This document shows, piece by piece, positions 1 to 11,512 of a stretch of DNA of 64,000 nt. The stretch covers positions 476,327,187-476,391,186 of the forward strand of contig NC_134357.1 of the NCBI RefSeq assembly GCF_048569485.1, written 5' to 3'. The translations under genes were made by a program, and so were the position numbers. How positions within the stretch are numbered: position 1 is the stretch's first letter; each line of letters opens with the position of its first letter. This stretch comes from Anomaloglossus baeobatrachus (taxonomy: Eukaryota > Chordata > Amphibia > Anura > Aromobatidae). The notes beneath the pieces were generated by a model. That model did not search any database, was not told the origin of the DNA, and was given only the letters and a program-made list of their open reading frames with translations.

Positions 1-261
1 ACTTCGTTTGACAATAGGCTCTGCTCCATCCTTCATCATTACTTTGTGCAATGACAGTGAGGGCCCACGGGCGAGGACAGCCAGTGCTGCCGCTGGCATC
101 GGGCCCCCCTGACTCACGGGCCCCATAGCGGCCGCATGATCTGGCACTGAACATCACAGATCCTTTCTCACTGAGAGGAGCCGGCTGCTTCTCTGCAGGG
201 TGAGCGCCTGGCCCCTAACCCTGATACGCTCGGTAGCAGTCGCGATCTCTGCGATCACTAT
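1..261. other. Left flank, no recognisable feature
   Basis: No coding or repeat signature is recognised here. The last four bases (CTAT, 258-261) are the left target-site duplication of the LTR that follows. Confidence 0.5.
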
Positions 262-1399
262 TGTGACGCCCTGGACCAGCCAGGTAGTCACAGATAGAGC
301 CCCGCACAACACCAGTCCCCTCACTAGGTAACACCAGCCAACCACATAAAACCCTAGTCACCTCCCTCAGTGCTGGATGGACACACAAGGGGCCGGAGCC
401 AGGCAGTTAGCCACGCCCACCGAGGAGTTCAGAGAGCCTGAGGCAGGAAAAACAGTTCAGTTTTGAAAAGAAGAGGAGTTTGAGAGTTGAGTGGAGGAGG
501 TCAGGCCTGTGGGACAGGCCTGTGACAGACTGACAGGTGCCAGGGTAGGAGCCCTGGTACCTTTGGCTGGGAGGCATACGGAGGCCTCTACCTGCAGGAG
601 CCGGGAAGACGGCTCGGTGGAACCGTGGTGGACCGGGACAGGGTAGTGGCCCGCCGGTACCGACCCGGGGAACCGACTCGGAAACCAGAGCACAAGAGGG
701 GGTACTCAGACCCTGAAACAAGGTCTAGAAACTACTGGACTGAGTTAATTAACTGATTGCGGTCTGGACTATAGGTCCTTTCCCAGCCAAAGTCCCGACT
801 GAAGACAACAGTCCAACGAGGGGAATAGAAAGCCACCACCAAGGCTCAGAGATACTACGGGCCAGCGTCTGCTGGCAAAGGGCTCTTCCAACATCTACAA
901 GCCGGGGAGCGGACTCCTGTCGTTGCAGGCGCAGGTAGTCCAACATCTCAAACAGGTGCAGGAGAAAGGCAGAGACCACCAACCGGGTGGGAAAACCCGA
1001 CTGCAGCCGGCTACGGGCACCGACCACCATCACCTTGGTTTACCAGAGACTCGAGTGTTTCATTCTAACAGTGAATACACCAGTGCCCTCCCTGCACCAC
1101 CAAAGCACCCCCAACGGGTCCCGGGGCCACCATCGCTGCCCACAGAGGGGTTAACAACTTGCTGCATACCATCTCCCCCGGGTGCCCCGTAACTGCAGCA
1201 GTGGTGTCTACCTTCACCACATCCCGTGGGTGGCGTCACGAATTTAAAACACGGCTCCGGCCGTACACCTACGTCCCCAAACCGCCAACCCCTTTTTGGT
1301 CGGAGTGACCGGTGGACCCCCGGGTCCGGAGACCCTCGAGCCACCCACTGAAGGTCCGGACCCGAGCGGCTCGGTTGCAGCCGAGCACGGGGCGGCACA
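262..1399 (+). mobile_element. Solo LTR, subfamily beta, TSD CTAT
   Basis: The segment begins TGTGACGCCCTGG and ends GGGGCGGCACA. It is flanked on both sides by CTAT (258-261 and 1400-1403), the 4-bp duplication expected for LTR integration. No polypurine tract or internal region adjoins it, so it is a solo LTR left by LTR-LTR recombination. It resembles the LTRs at 35104-36355 and 40559-41690 more than the alpha type. About 170 bp before its end (near 1227) it has the TGGCGTCACGAA motif shared by the whole clan. Confidence 0.9.
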
Positions 1400-1403
1400 C
1401 TAT

Positions 1404-1740
1404 TGTTACGCTCCTGCATTTAGGGTAAATTTAGGTGTTAGCTATAGTCATACAGTTAGTTCCAAATATGATTATGTCCATGATACTTGTCACCAGGTGT
1501 AGCTCAGAATATCACATTAGTCTAGACATTAGTTAGAGCTCAGCAGTTTACATTTAGCACAGAACAGAAATGCACACATTAGTCGGGGAAAAGGATGAGG
1601 TTCAGCATAATATAGCTGACACCTGAGTTAAAGTAGCACTTTAGTTTTCGGCACTGGATAGAGTTCACACTCATTGCCTTCACTAGAGTTCTATGAGCTC
1701 GGTGTAAATTGTGGAACTGGCCTCACACCAGCATGTTACT
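1404..1740. other. Unassigned non-coding spacer
   Basis: Unique-looking, AT-moderate sequence without a supported ORF or recognised repeat. Confidence 0.4.
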
Positions 1741-3430
1741 CAGATGTAGGGGCCCCTGAAAGAAATTCCTCCATCCTGCAATAATGCCCTTGTCCTGGCC
1801 CCTTCCTGTGATAACGTCCCCAATCCTGTAATAATGTTGTCCGTCTTGTCCCCATCCCTTAATAATGTCTACACGTCCTCTAATAATGCCCCCATTATGG
1901 CCCCCATCCTATAAAAATGTCTCCATCCTGTATATTAATGCCCCCGTTCTGGCTTCTGTCGCGGGCGGGGAAGCACACCGCTGCGCTTGCTAACGCTCGG
2001 GTCCGGCGCTGCTCCGATGGCGGCTCGGTGGCTCGAGCGGTGGGCCGGATCCGGGGACTCGAGCCGCGCTCCTCGCCCGTGAGTGAAAGGGAGTAGTTTG
2101 GTTTGGGGATTTGGTGCGTGATGCCACCCACGGGTTGTGGTGAGGTTGGGCACCACCGCTGCTGGTGACGGGGATACCGGGAGCGATGGCAGGGAGCAGG
2201 TGGGATGTTGTTTTCCCCCTCCGTGGGTGGGTAGCGTTTGGTGGTCCCGGGGCCCGGTGAGATGACGGGGAGGCAGGGTTGGATGGGTGCAGGGTCGCCT
2301 GGACTGCGCAGCGCGGTGCCGGATGGCACGGTTGTACTCACTCAGCCACAAACGTACGCAAAGTCTCTGGTAAACCAAACGGCTGGATGGACGGGTCCCG
2401 CAGCCGGCTGCTGTAGTCTCTCCCGGACGGTTAGTGGTGGCTGCCTTTCCCTGCACCTTTGTGTATGTTCGGTCCCGATGGATTCCCACCGGTAACCCGC
2501 TCCCCAGCGTATATATGTGCCGGAGGAGCCCTTTTGCCCGCAGGCTCTGGCCCTTGGAACTCTAGCTGTGGCGGTAGCTGTATTTCCTTTTGCTGGTCGG
2601 ACGGTTGCCTTCAATCGGGTCTTGGCTGTTAGGAAACCCCTGGGGTTCCGGTCACTGACGGATTTGACCTCTAATGGCAACTCCAAGCCTGGTCGGGGTC
2701 CGCAGGCCCTGCCTGAGTGTGCTGGCTTCACTTCGCTCCCCGGTTCGGTACCGGCGGGCCACCGCCCGTCCCCGGTCCTACGGTTCCGCGTTGATCTGCC
2801 TCTCCTGCAGACGGCCACCACTGTCTGCCAACCTTGCTCTAAGTGCCCGGGCCACACACCCAGAGGACGGTCAGTTCGCTCCTCCACTTCTACTTCACTC
2901 CTTTCACTTCTACCTCCCTAACTGATCTGCTTTCCTTTTCCCGCCTGCAGGACTGTGAACTCCTCGGTGGGTGGGGCCAACCGCCTGGCTCCACCCCACC
3001 TGGTGTGGACATCAGCCCCTGGAGGGAGGCAACAAGGATTTGTGTCTGGCTGATGTGCCTGTCTCGGGGTGGGGGTGTGTGTTGCAGTACCTGTGACGAC
3101 CTGGCTAGTCCAGGGCGCCACACTTCCATGAAGCAATAATGTTCCCTGTCCTGTAATAATGTCTCACATTCTTTAATAATAATATTATTCCTCATCCCAA
3201 AATAATGTTCCTTATCCTGTAATAATACTTCCCATCCTGGCCCCTGTCATGTAATAATGTCTTCCATCCTGGCAATAATCCTGTAATAATGCCCCTTATG
3301 TTGGTCCCTCATACTTTAATAATACCCACCATCCTGGCCTCTATTCTATAATAAACTCTCATATCATGGCCCATATCCTGTATTCATGTCTCCTGTCCTG
3401 ACCTCTACCCTATAATAATGTCCTTCTACC
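1741..3430. repeat. Degenerate ~20-bp minisatellite (AATAATG.CCCATCCTG), split by an LTR
   Basis: Between 1770 and 1950, and again from 3130 to 3430, short units built on 'CCTGTAATAATGTCCCC' recur about every 20-40 bp with substitutions and length changes. The two halves were one array before the LTR at 1957-3122 inserted. The array is imperfect, so it is probably old. Confidence 0.75.
1957..3122 (-). mobile_element. Solo LTR, subfamily alpha, TSD CTTC
   Basis: Read on the minus strand it runs from TGTGGCGCCCTGG to CCGCCCGCGACA. It is flanked by CTTC at 1953-1956 and 3123-3126. It is a member of the dominant LTR subfamily in the window and sits inside a minisatellite. It has no internal region. 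A long sense-oriented open frame (2342-2887, minus) is shared with other alpha LTRs; I do not call it a gene because these LTRs are GC-rich and poor in stops. Confidence 0.9.
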
Positions 3431-3507
3431 TTGGATATACAGGTCTCTCACTACCTGTTTGTATAGGGAAAGACCTGTTACTCCAGAGCAGCAGGCGGGA
3501 AGAAGCC

Positions 3508-4239
3508 ACAAACTGACCATAAGAGCTTACACTCTACAGGAGAGAGAGAAAAAGAGAGGACCCTGCTGACCAGAAGAGCTTACACTCTAAAGAAGAAAGA
3601 GAAAGAGAGAAAGAAATTTAATGAAGATAAGAGCTTACACTCTACAGGAGAAAGATAGAAAGTGAGGACGTCAATGCCCATAAGAGCTAACACTCTACAG
3701 AGGAGAGAGAGGACCACACTGATCATTAGAGCTTACACTCTACAGGAGAGAGAGAGGAACCCACTGACCATAAGAACTTACACTCTACAGGAAAGAGAGA
3801 ACCCTACTGACCATAAGAGCTTACAGTCTACAGGAGTGAAAGAGAGAGGACCCGATGACCATAAGAGCTTACACTCTACAGGCAAGAGAGGACCTTACTG
3901 ACCATACGAGCTTACTCTCTACAGGTGACAGAGAACCCTACTGACCATAAGAGTTTACACTCTACAGGAGAGAGAAAGAGAAGAATCTATTGGTCATAAG
4001 AGCTTACACTCTACAGGAGAGAGAGAATCCCGCTGACCATAAGCGCTTACACTCTATAGGTGAGAGAGGGATCGGCTGACCATAAGAGCTCACACTCTAT
4101 AGTAGAGAGAAAGACACAAAGAGAAAGAGAGAGGACCACACTGACCATAAGAGCTTACACTGTAAAAGAGAGAGAAAACCCCGTTGACCATAAGAGCTTA
4201 CACTCTACAGGAGAGAGAGGACCTCACTGACAATAAGAA
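3508..4239. repeat. Minisatellite, ~45-bp units (CATAAGAGCTTACACTCTAC)
   Basis: About fifteen units of roughly 40-55 bp, each with a core CATAAGAGCTTACACTCTAC followed by a purine run (AGGAGAGAGAGAGGACCC). Unit length and sequence vary. Element A is inserted at its right edge, within a unit (AGAACTTA|CAC...). Confidence 0.9.
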
Positions 4240-4243
4240 CTTA

Positions 4244-5383
4244 TGTCGCGGGCGGAGGGCACGCGCTCGCCACGCTCGGGTCCGGGCCTTCTGCTGCTGC
4301 TGCTCGGTGGCTCGAGCGGTGGGCCGGACCCGGGGACTCGAGCAGCGCTCCTCGCCCGTGAGTGAAAAGGGGTGGTATGTTTAGGGAGATTGTTCGTGAC
4401 GCCACTCACGGGTCGTGGTGATGATGGCACCACCGCTGCTGGTAGCGGGGTTACCGGGAGAGATGGTAGGGTGCAGCTGGGATGTTGTCCCCTCCGTGGG
4501 TAGGGGGGTTGGTGATCCCGGGGCCCGGTGATGTAACGGGGAGGCTGGATGGCTGGGGTCCAGGGACTGCGCGGCGCGGTGCCAGACGGCACTGGTGTAC
4601 TCACTCAGACAATCACTGACAGAGTCGCTGGTAAACCAAAACGGCCGGATGTACGGGTCTCGCAGCCGGCTGCAGTGTTGTTGTTGTGCTCTCCCCGGAC
4701 GGCTGATGGTGGCTGTCTTTCCCTGCACCTTTTAGAATGTTCTGACTCCTGTGGTTGCCCACCGGTAGTCCGCTCCCCGGCATATAGTTGCCGTAGGAGC
4801 CCATTTTGCCCGCAGGCGCTGGCCCTTGGATCTCTAGCCTGTGGCGGTGGCTGTATAGCCTCACGGTGTGGACTGTTGCCTTCTGTCGGGACTTGGTTGT
4901 TGGGGAACCCCTGGGGTTCCTGTCACACTCGGATTTGACTATTGACGGCGGCTCCAAGCCTGGTCGGGGTCCGATGGCCCTGCCTGTGTGCTTAGCTTCA
5001 CTCCATTCCCTGGTTCGGTACCGGCGGGCCAACGCCCGACCCCGGTCCGTACGGCGTCGCAGAGCTCCACCAACTCCTGCAGACGGCCACCACCGTCTGC
5101 CAACCTTGCTGTCAGTGCCTGGGCTCCTACCCAGGCACACGCAGACGTTTTAATCATCTCACTTTCACCTCCAAAACTAATCTATCTTCCTTTTCCCGCC
5201 TCCAGGCCTGTGAACTCCTCGGTGGGTGGGGCCAACCGCCTGGCTCTGCCCCACCTGGTGTGGACATCAGGCCCTGGAGGGAGGCAACAAGGGTTTTTGT
5301 CTGACTGTTGTTACTGTCTAGGTGGGGGGGGGGGTTTGTATGGTGTTATGTCTGTGACTACCTGGCTAGTCCAGAGCATCACA
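4244..5383 (-). mobile_element. 3' LTR of element A (alpha)
   Basis: Bounded by TSD CTTA on the low side and by the polypurine tract on the high side. Its ends on the minus strand are TGTGATGCTCTGG and CCGCGACA. Confidence 0.9.
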
Positions 5384-5394
5384 CTCCCCCTTAG
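5384..5394 (-). promoter_or_regulatory. Polypurine tract of element A
   Basis: Minus strand CTAAGGGGGAG lies directly against the TG of the 3' LTR, the normal position for the plus-strand primer of reverse transcription. The same motif adjoins the 3' LTRs at 20146, 35104 and 39087. Confidence 0.85.
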
Positions 5395-5435
5395 TAAAAT
5401 GCAGACTGTCCACGGGCTGCCCGTCCACCACCGGT

Positions 5436-5441
5436 TTTATT
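5436..5441 (-). terminator. Poly(A) signal AATAAA of the internal cassette (element A)
   Basis: AATAAA followed by ACCGG on the minus strand lies about 45 bp before the polypurine tract. Equivalent sites occur at the same relative place in element B (just above 20200) and element D (35047-35052), which argues that it is a kept feature. Confidence 0.55.
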
Positions 5442-6087
5442 TATCAAACTGCAAAAGATAATTTAACATATTAAACATTCAATGTAAGTATGTTTTCAGA
5501 TCTTCCCTTACGGGAGGCACAGTGCTTTAACGTTTCAAACGGTAAACATTTTTATTAAAACGGACGGGTTTGTGGTCATCCGCTCTCCCAGCCAAATAAC
5601 CTAAACCTTGGTGCTGCCCCTAAGAATCAGGCAGCACCCCTTTACCCCAGTCCTGGTCCAGGTTAGCCAAGCGGGAACGGGTACGGTGTCTCGCACCCGG
5701 CTGTCACTTCAGGGGACCCCATGTCCAGGGGGACCCCTGACCCCCGGAGGATGGCCACCGGTCCTGGTGGTGGCCGGGCCCCAGCCTGCTCTGCTGCGGG
5801 CCCTTCCTCCAATCTGCCTCTCCGGAGGCGGCACGGACGGAAACCAGCCCACAAACTATTTACAAACCCACAAGTTCGTGGGTGGCCTGCAAGTTCTCGG
5901 TCAGGTTCATGAGCAGTTTCTCATGTGGGCGGTAAGACACATAGGGTCCCTCTGGGGGCAACTTGCCGGCAACGGCCGGATAATCACGGTAGACAATCAG
6001 GTGAAAAACTCGGTTTGATTTAGTGTTCTTTCAAAGTGCTGAGGGTCCCAACGGGGACAACTTGGTTGCAACGGAGGACCGTTGCCA

Positions 6088-6798
6088 CTACTGCTCACTT
6101 CCGTACTCCTCACCCGGCTCCAGGTGAAGAAACACAGGCTCCATCCCTTCCAGCGCACGACAGGCACGACGGGGGAGGGCCGCCCGGCAGCCATTATTTC
6201 CGTTCCGAGGGATGTAAGTGGCCTCCATGTCATACAAGCCGAAGATTCCCTCCTCCTCTGAGACAGGCTCTGTGTCAACCTCCGAGCCGCTGTCATCTGA
6301 CTCTAGGGGGCTAATGACGGGACCTGGCAGGACTGAGATGGTTTCCAACTGAGCCCAGACTTGCGGTTCCTCTGAGTCAACCGCTCCAGCTATTGGTTGG
6401 CTGGCATCCTCTCGGGCCTCCGGGCCCTGGCGGGGCATCAGCGCGGACTCCGTCACCTCCATCGGGGACGGCGGCCTAAGCGGGGCTGTACGGCTGGCTA
6501 GCACGGACGATGGAGTGGGCCCTGCAGGGGCCAGGGGTAGACCAAATTCTTCAGCCGCAGCGGCCGGTCCCTCTGGGACACAAGGGCGTGGGTCACTCAC
6601 CAGCTCTTCCAGCATGGCCTCTATTTCATGCGCCCGCACGACCGCAGCCAGCTCCTCCATCTCAGCGGTCCAGAGATCCAGCAGGTCCCGTACCTGGGCC
6701 CGGTTACAACAGCACAGCAGCATCACTTGGGTTTTTAGCCACGCCGCTGTCCCGGGGGTAGGCTCCGGAGACTCAGGCCTCTCAGGTGGTGCGGACAT
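6088..6798 (-). CDS. Internal ORF of LTR element A (MSAP family, unknown function)
   Basis: A 236-codon ORF starting MSAPPERPESPEP. Around residues 20-65 a region rich in Leu, Ala, Glu and Arg (including LLDLWTAEMEELAAV) is likely helical or coiled coil. A Pro/Ala/Glu-rich linker follows, then an acidic stretch (ESDDSGSEVDTEPVSEEEG, about 170-188) and a YIPRNGNN motif near residue 200. No RT, protease, zinc knuckle or other known enzyme motif is seen. Homologous ORFs lie in elements C (from 25030), D (up to 34342) and, more distantly, E (31521-31988). The frame is kept with paralogues in several copies, and a TATA-like box lies 53-61 bp upstream of the ATG, so the element probably encoded this protein. 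It could be a reduced gag-like or accessory protein. Function is not known. Confidence 0.6.
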   Translation of the reverse strand: MSAPPERPESPEPTPGTAAWLKTQVMLLCCCNRAQVRDLLDLWTAEMEELAAVVRAHEIEAMLEELVSDPRPCVPEGPAAAAEEFGLPLAPAGPTPSSVLASRTAPLRPPSPMEVTESALMPRQGPEAREDASQPIAGAVDSEEPQVWAQLETISVLPGPVISPLESDDSGSEVDTEPVSEEEGIFGLYDMEATYIPRNGNNGCRAALPRRACRALEGMEPVFLHLEPGEEYGSEQ

Positions 6799-6850
6799 GT
6801 CGCAAGCTGCTTCCTGGAACGGGGTAAGTTGCAGAGTCCTAGCGTCCCTG

Positions 6851-6859
6851 CTTTTTATG
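6851..6859 (-). promoter_or_regulatory. TATA-like box upstream of the internal ORF (element A)
   Basis: Minus strand CATAAAAAG with a purine-rich surround, 53-61 bp before the ATG at 6798. An equivalent CATAAAAAGCAGGGACGC is kept in element C at 24967. An internal promoter outside the LTR is unusual for an LTR element. Confidence 0.5.
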
Positions 6860-7062
6860 CCCTCGGCTACATTAGGCAGGCTCTCACCCGCCCCCCCTTG
6901 GTTCTTTCTAGCACTTCCTCTCAGGGGGCGGGGCTTCGCTTTTGCACCTTCCCTGCTCGGGGAAGACGCTCGAGCGGGAAATCTTCGCGCCTTAAATTTT
7001 TCGGCCGGACGCCGCCGGCGGGGACCACAAGGAGCACTTCTACTGGTAAGTAGATCGGTTCT

Positions 7063-7080
7063 ATCCTGTTCGTGACGCTA
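7063..7080 (-). promoter_or_regulatory. Primer-binding-site candidate of element A
   Basis: Minus strand TAGCGTCACGAACAGGAT starts 3 nt after the 5' LTR; element E has TGGCGTCACAAACAGGAT in the same place. The first seven bases of the E version, TGGCGTC, would pair with a tRNA ending GACGCCA, as vertebrate tRNA-Asn does, but the match does not extend. The primer tRNA is therefore uncertain. Confidence 0.5.
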
Positions 7081-7083
7081 AGT

Positions 7084-8224
7084 TGTCGCGGGCGGAGGGG
7101 ACGCGTTCGCCACGCTCGGGTCCGGGGCTTCTGCTGCTGCTGCTCGGTGGCTCGAGCGGTGGGCCGGACCCGGGGACTCGAGCAGCGCTTTTCGCCTGTG
7201 AGTGAAAAGGGGTGGTATGTTAAGGGAGATTTTTCGTGACGCCACCCACGGGTCGTGGTGATGATGGCACCACCGCTGCTGGTAACGAGGTTCCTGGGAG
7301 AGATGGTAGGGTGCAGCTGGGATGTTGTCCCCTCCGTAAGTATGGGGGTTGGTGATCCCGGGGCCCGGTGATGTAACGGGGAGGCTGGATGGCTGGGGTG
7401 CAGGGACTGCACGGCGCGGTGCCAGACGGCACTGGTGTACTCACTCAGACAATCACTGACAGAGTTGCTGGTAAACCAAAACGGCCGGATGGACGGGTCC
7501 CGCAGCCGGCTGCAGTGTTCTTGTTGTGCTCCCCCGGACGGCTGATGGTGGCTGTCTTTCCCTGCACGTTTTAGAAATGTTCTGACTCCTGTGGTTGCCC
7601 ACCGGTAGTCCGCTCCCCGGCATATAGTTGCCGTAGGAGCCTGTTTTGCCCGCAGGCGCTGGCCCTTGGATCTCTAGCCTGTGGTGGTGGCTGTATATCC
7701 TCACGGTGTGGACTATTGCCTTCTGTCGGGACTTGGTTGTTGGGGAACCCCTGGGGTTCCTGTCACACTCGGATTTGACTATTGACGGCGGCTCCAAGCC
7801 TGGTCGGGGTCCGAGGGCCCTGCCTGTGTGCTTAGCTTCACTCTGCTCCCTGGTTCGGTACCGGCGGGCCAACGCCCGACCCCGGTCCGTACGGCTTCGC
7901 AGAGCTCCACCAACTCCTGCAGACGGCCACCACCGTCTGCCAACCTTGCTGTCAGCACCTGGGCTCCTACCCAGGCACATGCAGACGTTTTACTCCTCTC
8001 ACTTTCACCTCCTAAACTAATCTATCTTCCTTTTCCCACCTCCAGACCTGTGAACTCCTCGGTGGGTGGGGCCAACCGCCTGGCTCCGCCCCACCTGGTG
8101 TGGACATCAGGCCCTGGAGGGAGGCAACAAGGGTTTTTGTCTGACTGTTGTTACTGTCTGGGTGGGTGGGGGGGGTTTGTATGGTGTTATGTCTGTGACT
8201 ACCTGGCTAGTACAGGGCATCACA
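7084..8224 (-). mobile_element. 5' LTR of element A (alpha)
   Basis: Bounded by TSD CTTA (8225-8228) and by the primer-binding-site candidate. It is closely similar to the 3' LTR at 4244-5383 along its whole length. Confidence 0.9.
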
Positions 8225-8228
8225 CTTA

Positions 8229-9711
8229 CACAGGACATTTCAGGAAATCCGACTCTAACTGGATTCACTCATCTTTAGTAGAAGGTACAGCCAGGCACCA
8301 AGTATAATTCTTTGTACAGTATATATATTTTCACCAAATATATGCAGCCGAAACATCTTTTTCATGACATTACCACCTTCCATAGGTAAACAAATCCCCC
8401 GTCCTGCGAAGCTGTTCATGGTTAAATAGTACTGCCATTTTCTACAAAAAAAATCTACTGAAACATCATGGCGCCAAACTGATAATTCTCTTTAAAAATA
8501 ACAGTACCAATTACATAGTTTCCCACAATATCATCATATATGTAGTGTTCCCAATTAGTGTGCCACATATTGTTAAAGGTGGCAGCCACAGGGCAGGTGA
8601 GTCTTGTGCCCGGCTGTTAACCACTTATACCCTGCCTTCATCTTCATGCTAAATAGGCTTGGAATCAGATATAGATTTGCCTGTGAAAGGTATCACTGAC
8701 TTGCTGTAATATTGTGAGCACTGTACAGTAAGTGCATGCATTGCTTCTTTTTGCGTCCTTTCCACGAGTTGGTAACCTTCATAGTATAGAAACATTATCA
8801 GATCTAGATTTTTCATGACATACGACACGTCAGGGCAATTTTGATGTAATGGTTTCTGAAGAGGCTCCCGGAGTAGATTTGGCGCACTCCATTCCATTTT
8901 ACTCTATGTACAACATAAATTTCTCCTGTCTTCCAGGATGCTTTGCAGTAATCACACACTTACACTAATGCAGTCTATTCTAGTGACCAAACCGAGAAAA
9001 TCAAACCTGAAAATAACCACTGAGAGTAATCCTACTATTACCGAGTGCAGCAAATACAATATCTACTGGGATGGGGGAGCTAAATGAGAGATCTGGGCTT
9101 CTCAGACATCTAGTCATGTTCTTCATCTGTTTAGGGCCTTGAGATGAGGGTAGGAGTCAGTCAGTGGCATACCTTGAAAATCATGGACCCCAGTCCAAAA
9201 TCTCCAACAAGGCCGTCAACTATCATGGGTATTTAAATAGTAATGAACTTTAATATGAGTCTAAAGGACCTTTTGGTTCCCCTAGACTCCGGGACCCAAA
9301 AGCCTTTGGAGGGGACTTCAGATGATGATGAACTGTGTAACTAACTCAGTATTCAATACCATATTAGCTTTTGCAAAGCATTGTATCTCATTGTGGATAT
9401 CCAGCTGGTAAAACAATGCATCTTGGGAAAAAAAAGTATGCAAAATAGCTCAACTCCAAAGACTGTCTCCCTAGTGCCATCTACAGGTTACCTTCTTGGC
9501 ATTTTGTTCTCCCCCAGGTACCAGAGTTTAGATGTGACTGCTACTTCTGCATCTCTTCCCAGCCAACATTGAGGTGATCAGCTAAAAAAAAATCTAAAAA
9601 AGTCCCTTTATGTAAAGGTTTGTCTGACTACTATTCATGTAGACCTTCACATGTACACATGTACACTCATTTTGACTGAGAGTGCATGAGATTCTTATGG
9701 GGTGGAGAGAG
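8229..9711. other. Unassigned non-coding region
   Basis: About 1.5 kb of AT-rich, mostly unique-looking DNA. No ORF with recognisable content, no TIR pair and no tandem array was found. It may contain old, diverged repeats that cannot be named by eye. Confidence 0.4.
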
Positions 9712-9714
9712 TAA

Positions 9715-10085
9715 GGCTATGTGCGCGCGTTGCGTAAATACATGCAGTTACGCTGCGCTTTGTAGCGCAGCGTAACTGCATGTGTCCTGCGTCCCCTGCA
9801 CAGTCTATGGAGATCGTGCAGGGGCCGTGCGCATGTGGCGTTTTAGAGCGCAGCGCTTCAGCTACTGCCGAAGCGCTGCGTAAAAAGAAGTGACATGTCA
9901 CTTCTTCCTTGCGCTTTGCCGGCAGCGCCTGCTCTGTCTATGGCAGGAGCTGCAGGCAGAGCGCATGGAATCGGCTTTTTTTTTTTTCACTACAGACATT
10001 TCTGCAGCGATTTAAAGCGCACATGTGCTCTTCAGATCGCTGCAGAAATTTCTGCAGTGACTGTACGCAACGTGCGCACATAGCC
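9715..10085. mobile_element. Palindromic MITE, PIF/Harbinger-like, TSD TAA
   Basis: Ends GGCTATGTGCGC and GCGCACATAGCC are inverted repeats, flanked by TAA at 9712-9714 and 10086-10088. Internal fold-back stretches (GCAGTTACGCTGCGC / GCGCAGCGTAACTGC; TTTCTGCAGCGAT / ATCGCTGCAGAAA) make it highly palindromic. It has no coding capacity. A 3-bp TWA duplication is typical of the PIF/Harbinger superfamily. The next LTR inserted exactly at its right boundary. Confidence 0.75.
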
Positions 10086-10089
10086 TAAG

Positions 10090-11251
10090 TGTGATGCCCT
10101 GGCAAAACCAAGTAGTCACAGAAGTAGTCCACCCTCCTTGTTACCACTAAAACCCACACCCAGGTACAACACAGCCGGTAACGCCTAGCCACTCCCTCAT
10201 GATAATAAGGACACACCAGTGGGCGGGATCAGGTGGATGAGAACGCCCACCTAGGGGTCCTGAGGTGTCAGGGGAGGGAACTCGTGTAGGAGAGTATGGA
10301 GAGTTGGAGTTGGTGTATGGAGAGTTGATGAGTGGAGTGGAGTCTAGACAGTTGGCAGTGAAGTCAGGGGTAGGGGCCCCAGGCCGACTTGGTTAGGTGG
10401 CAGACGGTGAACAGGGCCACAGGCGACGGAGATCCTGTCGCGGGAGACCTTAAGTGTACCGGGGCAGGGATGTAGCCCGTCGGTACCGACAGCGGGAATC
10501 CGGTCCGGAGGTCGTGCACAGACAGGGTGCCTGGACCCTAGGACGAGGAAGGTTGCATGCCCCTTGTTAATCAACCAGCAGAGGACAAGGTTTCAGGCCT
10601 TGTTCTCCCGAACCCCAGAGAGCGAAACGGAAGCCCAACGCGGGGGATAGAGTGTCCGTCAAAACCCACTGAGATCCCAAGGGTCAGATTTCGCGGGCTA
10701 CGACTCCTAACACACATACAGTACCGGGAGTGGACTTCTCCTTTCCAAACAGAGTTGTCCCTGAGAAGACAAACACAGAGTGCAAGAGGAAGGGACACCT
10801 GTTCACCACACCGGGTGTAGGACCCGAATCCTCCGCCAATGGCGACCGGTCACTGGCAACTTGGTTTACTACTGGACTGGTGTGAGATTCCTAACAGTGA
10901 GTACACCATCGACCCCCGGTCCGACCCGGAGCGCCCCATCTGCAGCCATCATTCCCGTGTACCAAAGAGGGCCCCAGGACTACACCTCCCCTACCCGTGG
11001 AGGGGATCCCACCTTGCTGCCCCCGCTCCAACAGCCCCGGGCGCCCCATCACCGGGCAGCGGCGGTGTCACCATCCCTCACCGCAACCCATGGGTGGCGT
11101 CACCAACACATCAATCCCCTGTAAATATCCCCTTTCCGATGGTTGTGAGGACGGACGGCCGTGCGAGCCTGGGTCCGGTCACCACTCGAGCCGCAGCAGC
11201 GTTCCCAGATCCGAGCGCCCCCAGAAGCGGCAGCGGCCCCCGCCTGCAACT
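10090..11251 (+). mobile_element. Solo LTR, subfamily gamma, TSD TAAG
   Basis: Begins TGTGATGCCCTGG and is preceded by TAAG (10086-10089). TAAG recurs at 11252-11255 at the junction with the Ngaro element. The same subfamily occurs at 37928-39087 on the minus strand. The clan motif GGTGGCGTCAC is at about 11092. Confidence 0.8.
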
Positions 11252-11252
11252 T

Positions 11253-11490
11253 AAGAAGGGCAGTGAGCCCCATAGGGGTGAATGGACCCCATGACGATCG
11301 GGAGGGTGCAAGGTTAGGAAAGGGTTAATGGGTTTGCATGGGATGGGGGATATGTGGGAGTACAGGATTGGTAGAAGGGAGCTGTAAGGGGATTGGGGGG
11401 GAGCAAGGATGGGGTGGGGTGTTGTGAGAGGTATAAGAGAGGGGGGTGTACTGATCACCTCCCCTTTCATCGCTTGATCTTTGTGTCCCA
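11253..11490 (+). repeat. Ngaro split repeat A1
   Basis: 238 bp starting AAGAAGGGCAGTGAGCCCC, matched by A2 at 17470-17707 with one difference seen by eye (near 11469). Confidence 0.95.
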
Positions 11491-11512
11491 GGACGTACTG
11501 CTGCCTCCTGCC

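Larger units (their letters stand above)
4244..8224 (-). mobile_element. LTR retroelement A, non-autonomous, TSD CTTA
   Basis: Two co-oriented LTRs of about 1140 bp (7084-8224 as 5' LTR, 4244-5383 as 3' LTR) flank a 1.7-kb internal region. The outer flanks carry a perfect 4-bp duplication, CTTA (4240-4243 and 8225-8228). A primer-binding-site-like sequence follows the 5' LTR and a polypurine tract, CTAAGGGGGAG, precedes the 3' LTR. No gag, protease, RT or integrase is visible in the internal region, only one ORF of 236 codons, so an outside source must have supplied replication proteins. By eye the LTRs differ at about 5% in the first 360 bp, which suggests an insertion perhaps 10-30 million years old at usual vertebrate rates (inference). 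It looks structurally complete and is the reference copy for the clan in this window. Confidence 0.9.

Noticed and set aside
1935-2887. Overlapping open frames of 150-185 codons on the minus strand
   Set aside because: They lie wholly or partly in LTR sequence, in several frames at once. GC-rich, stop-poor composition explains them; only the shared sense frame is reported as a question.
3508-4239. CRISPR-like array of short repeats
   Set aside because: Units vary in length and sequence, the intervening bases are themselves repeated purine runs, and there are no cas genes. The context is vertebrate; it is a minisatellite.
6088-6798. Host single-exon gene
   Set aside because: The ORF sits exactly between a primer-binding site and a polypurine tract of an LTR element, with relatives in other elements of the window.
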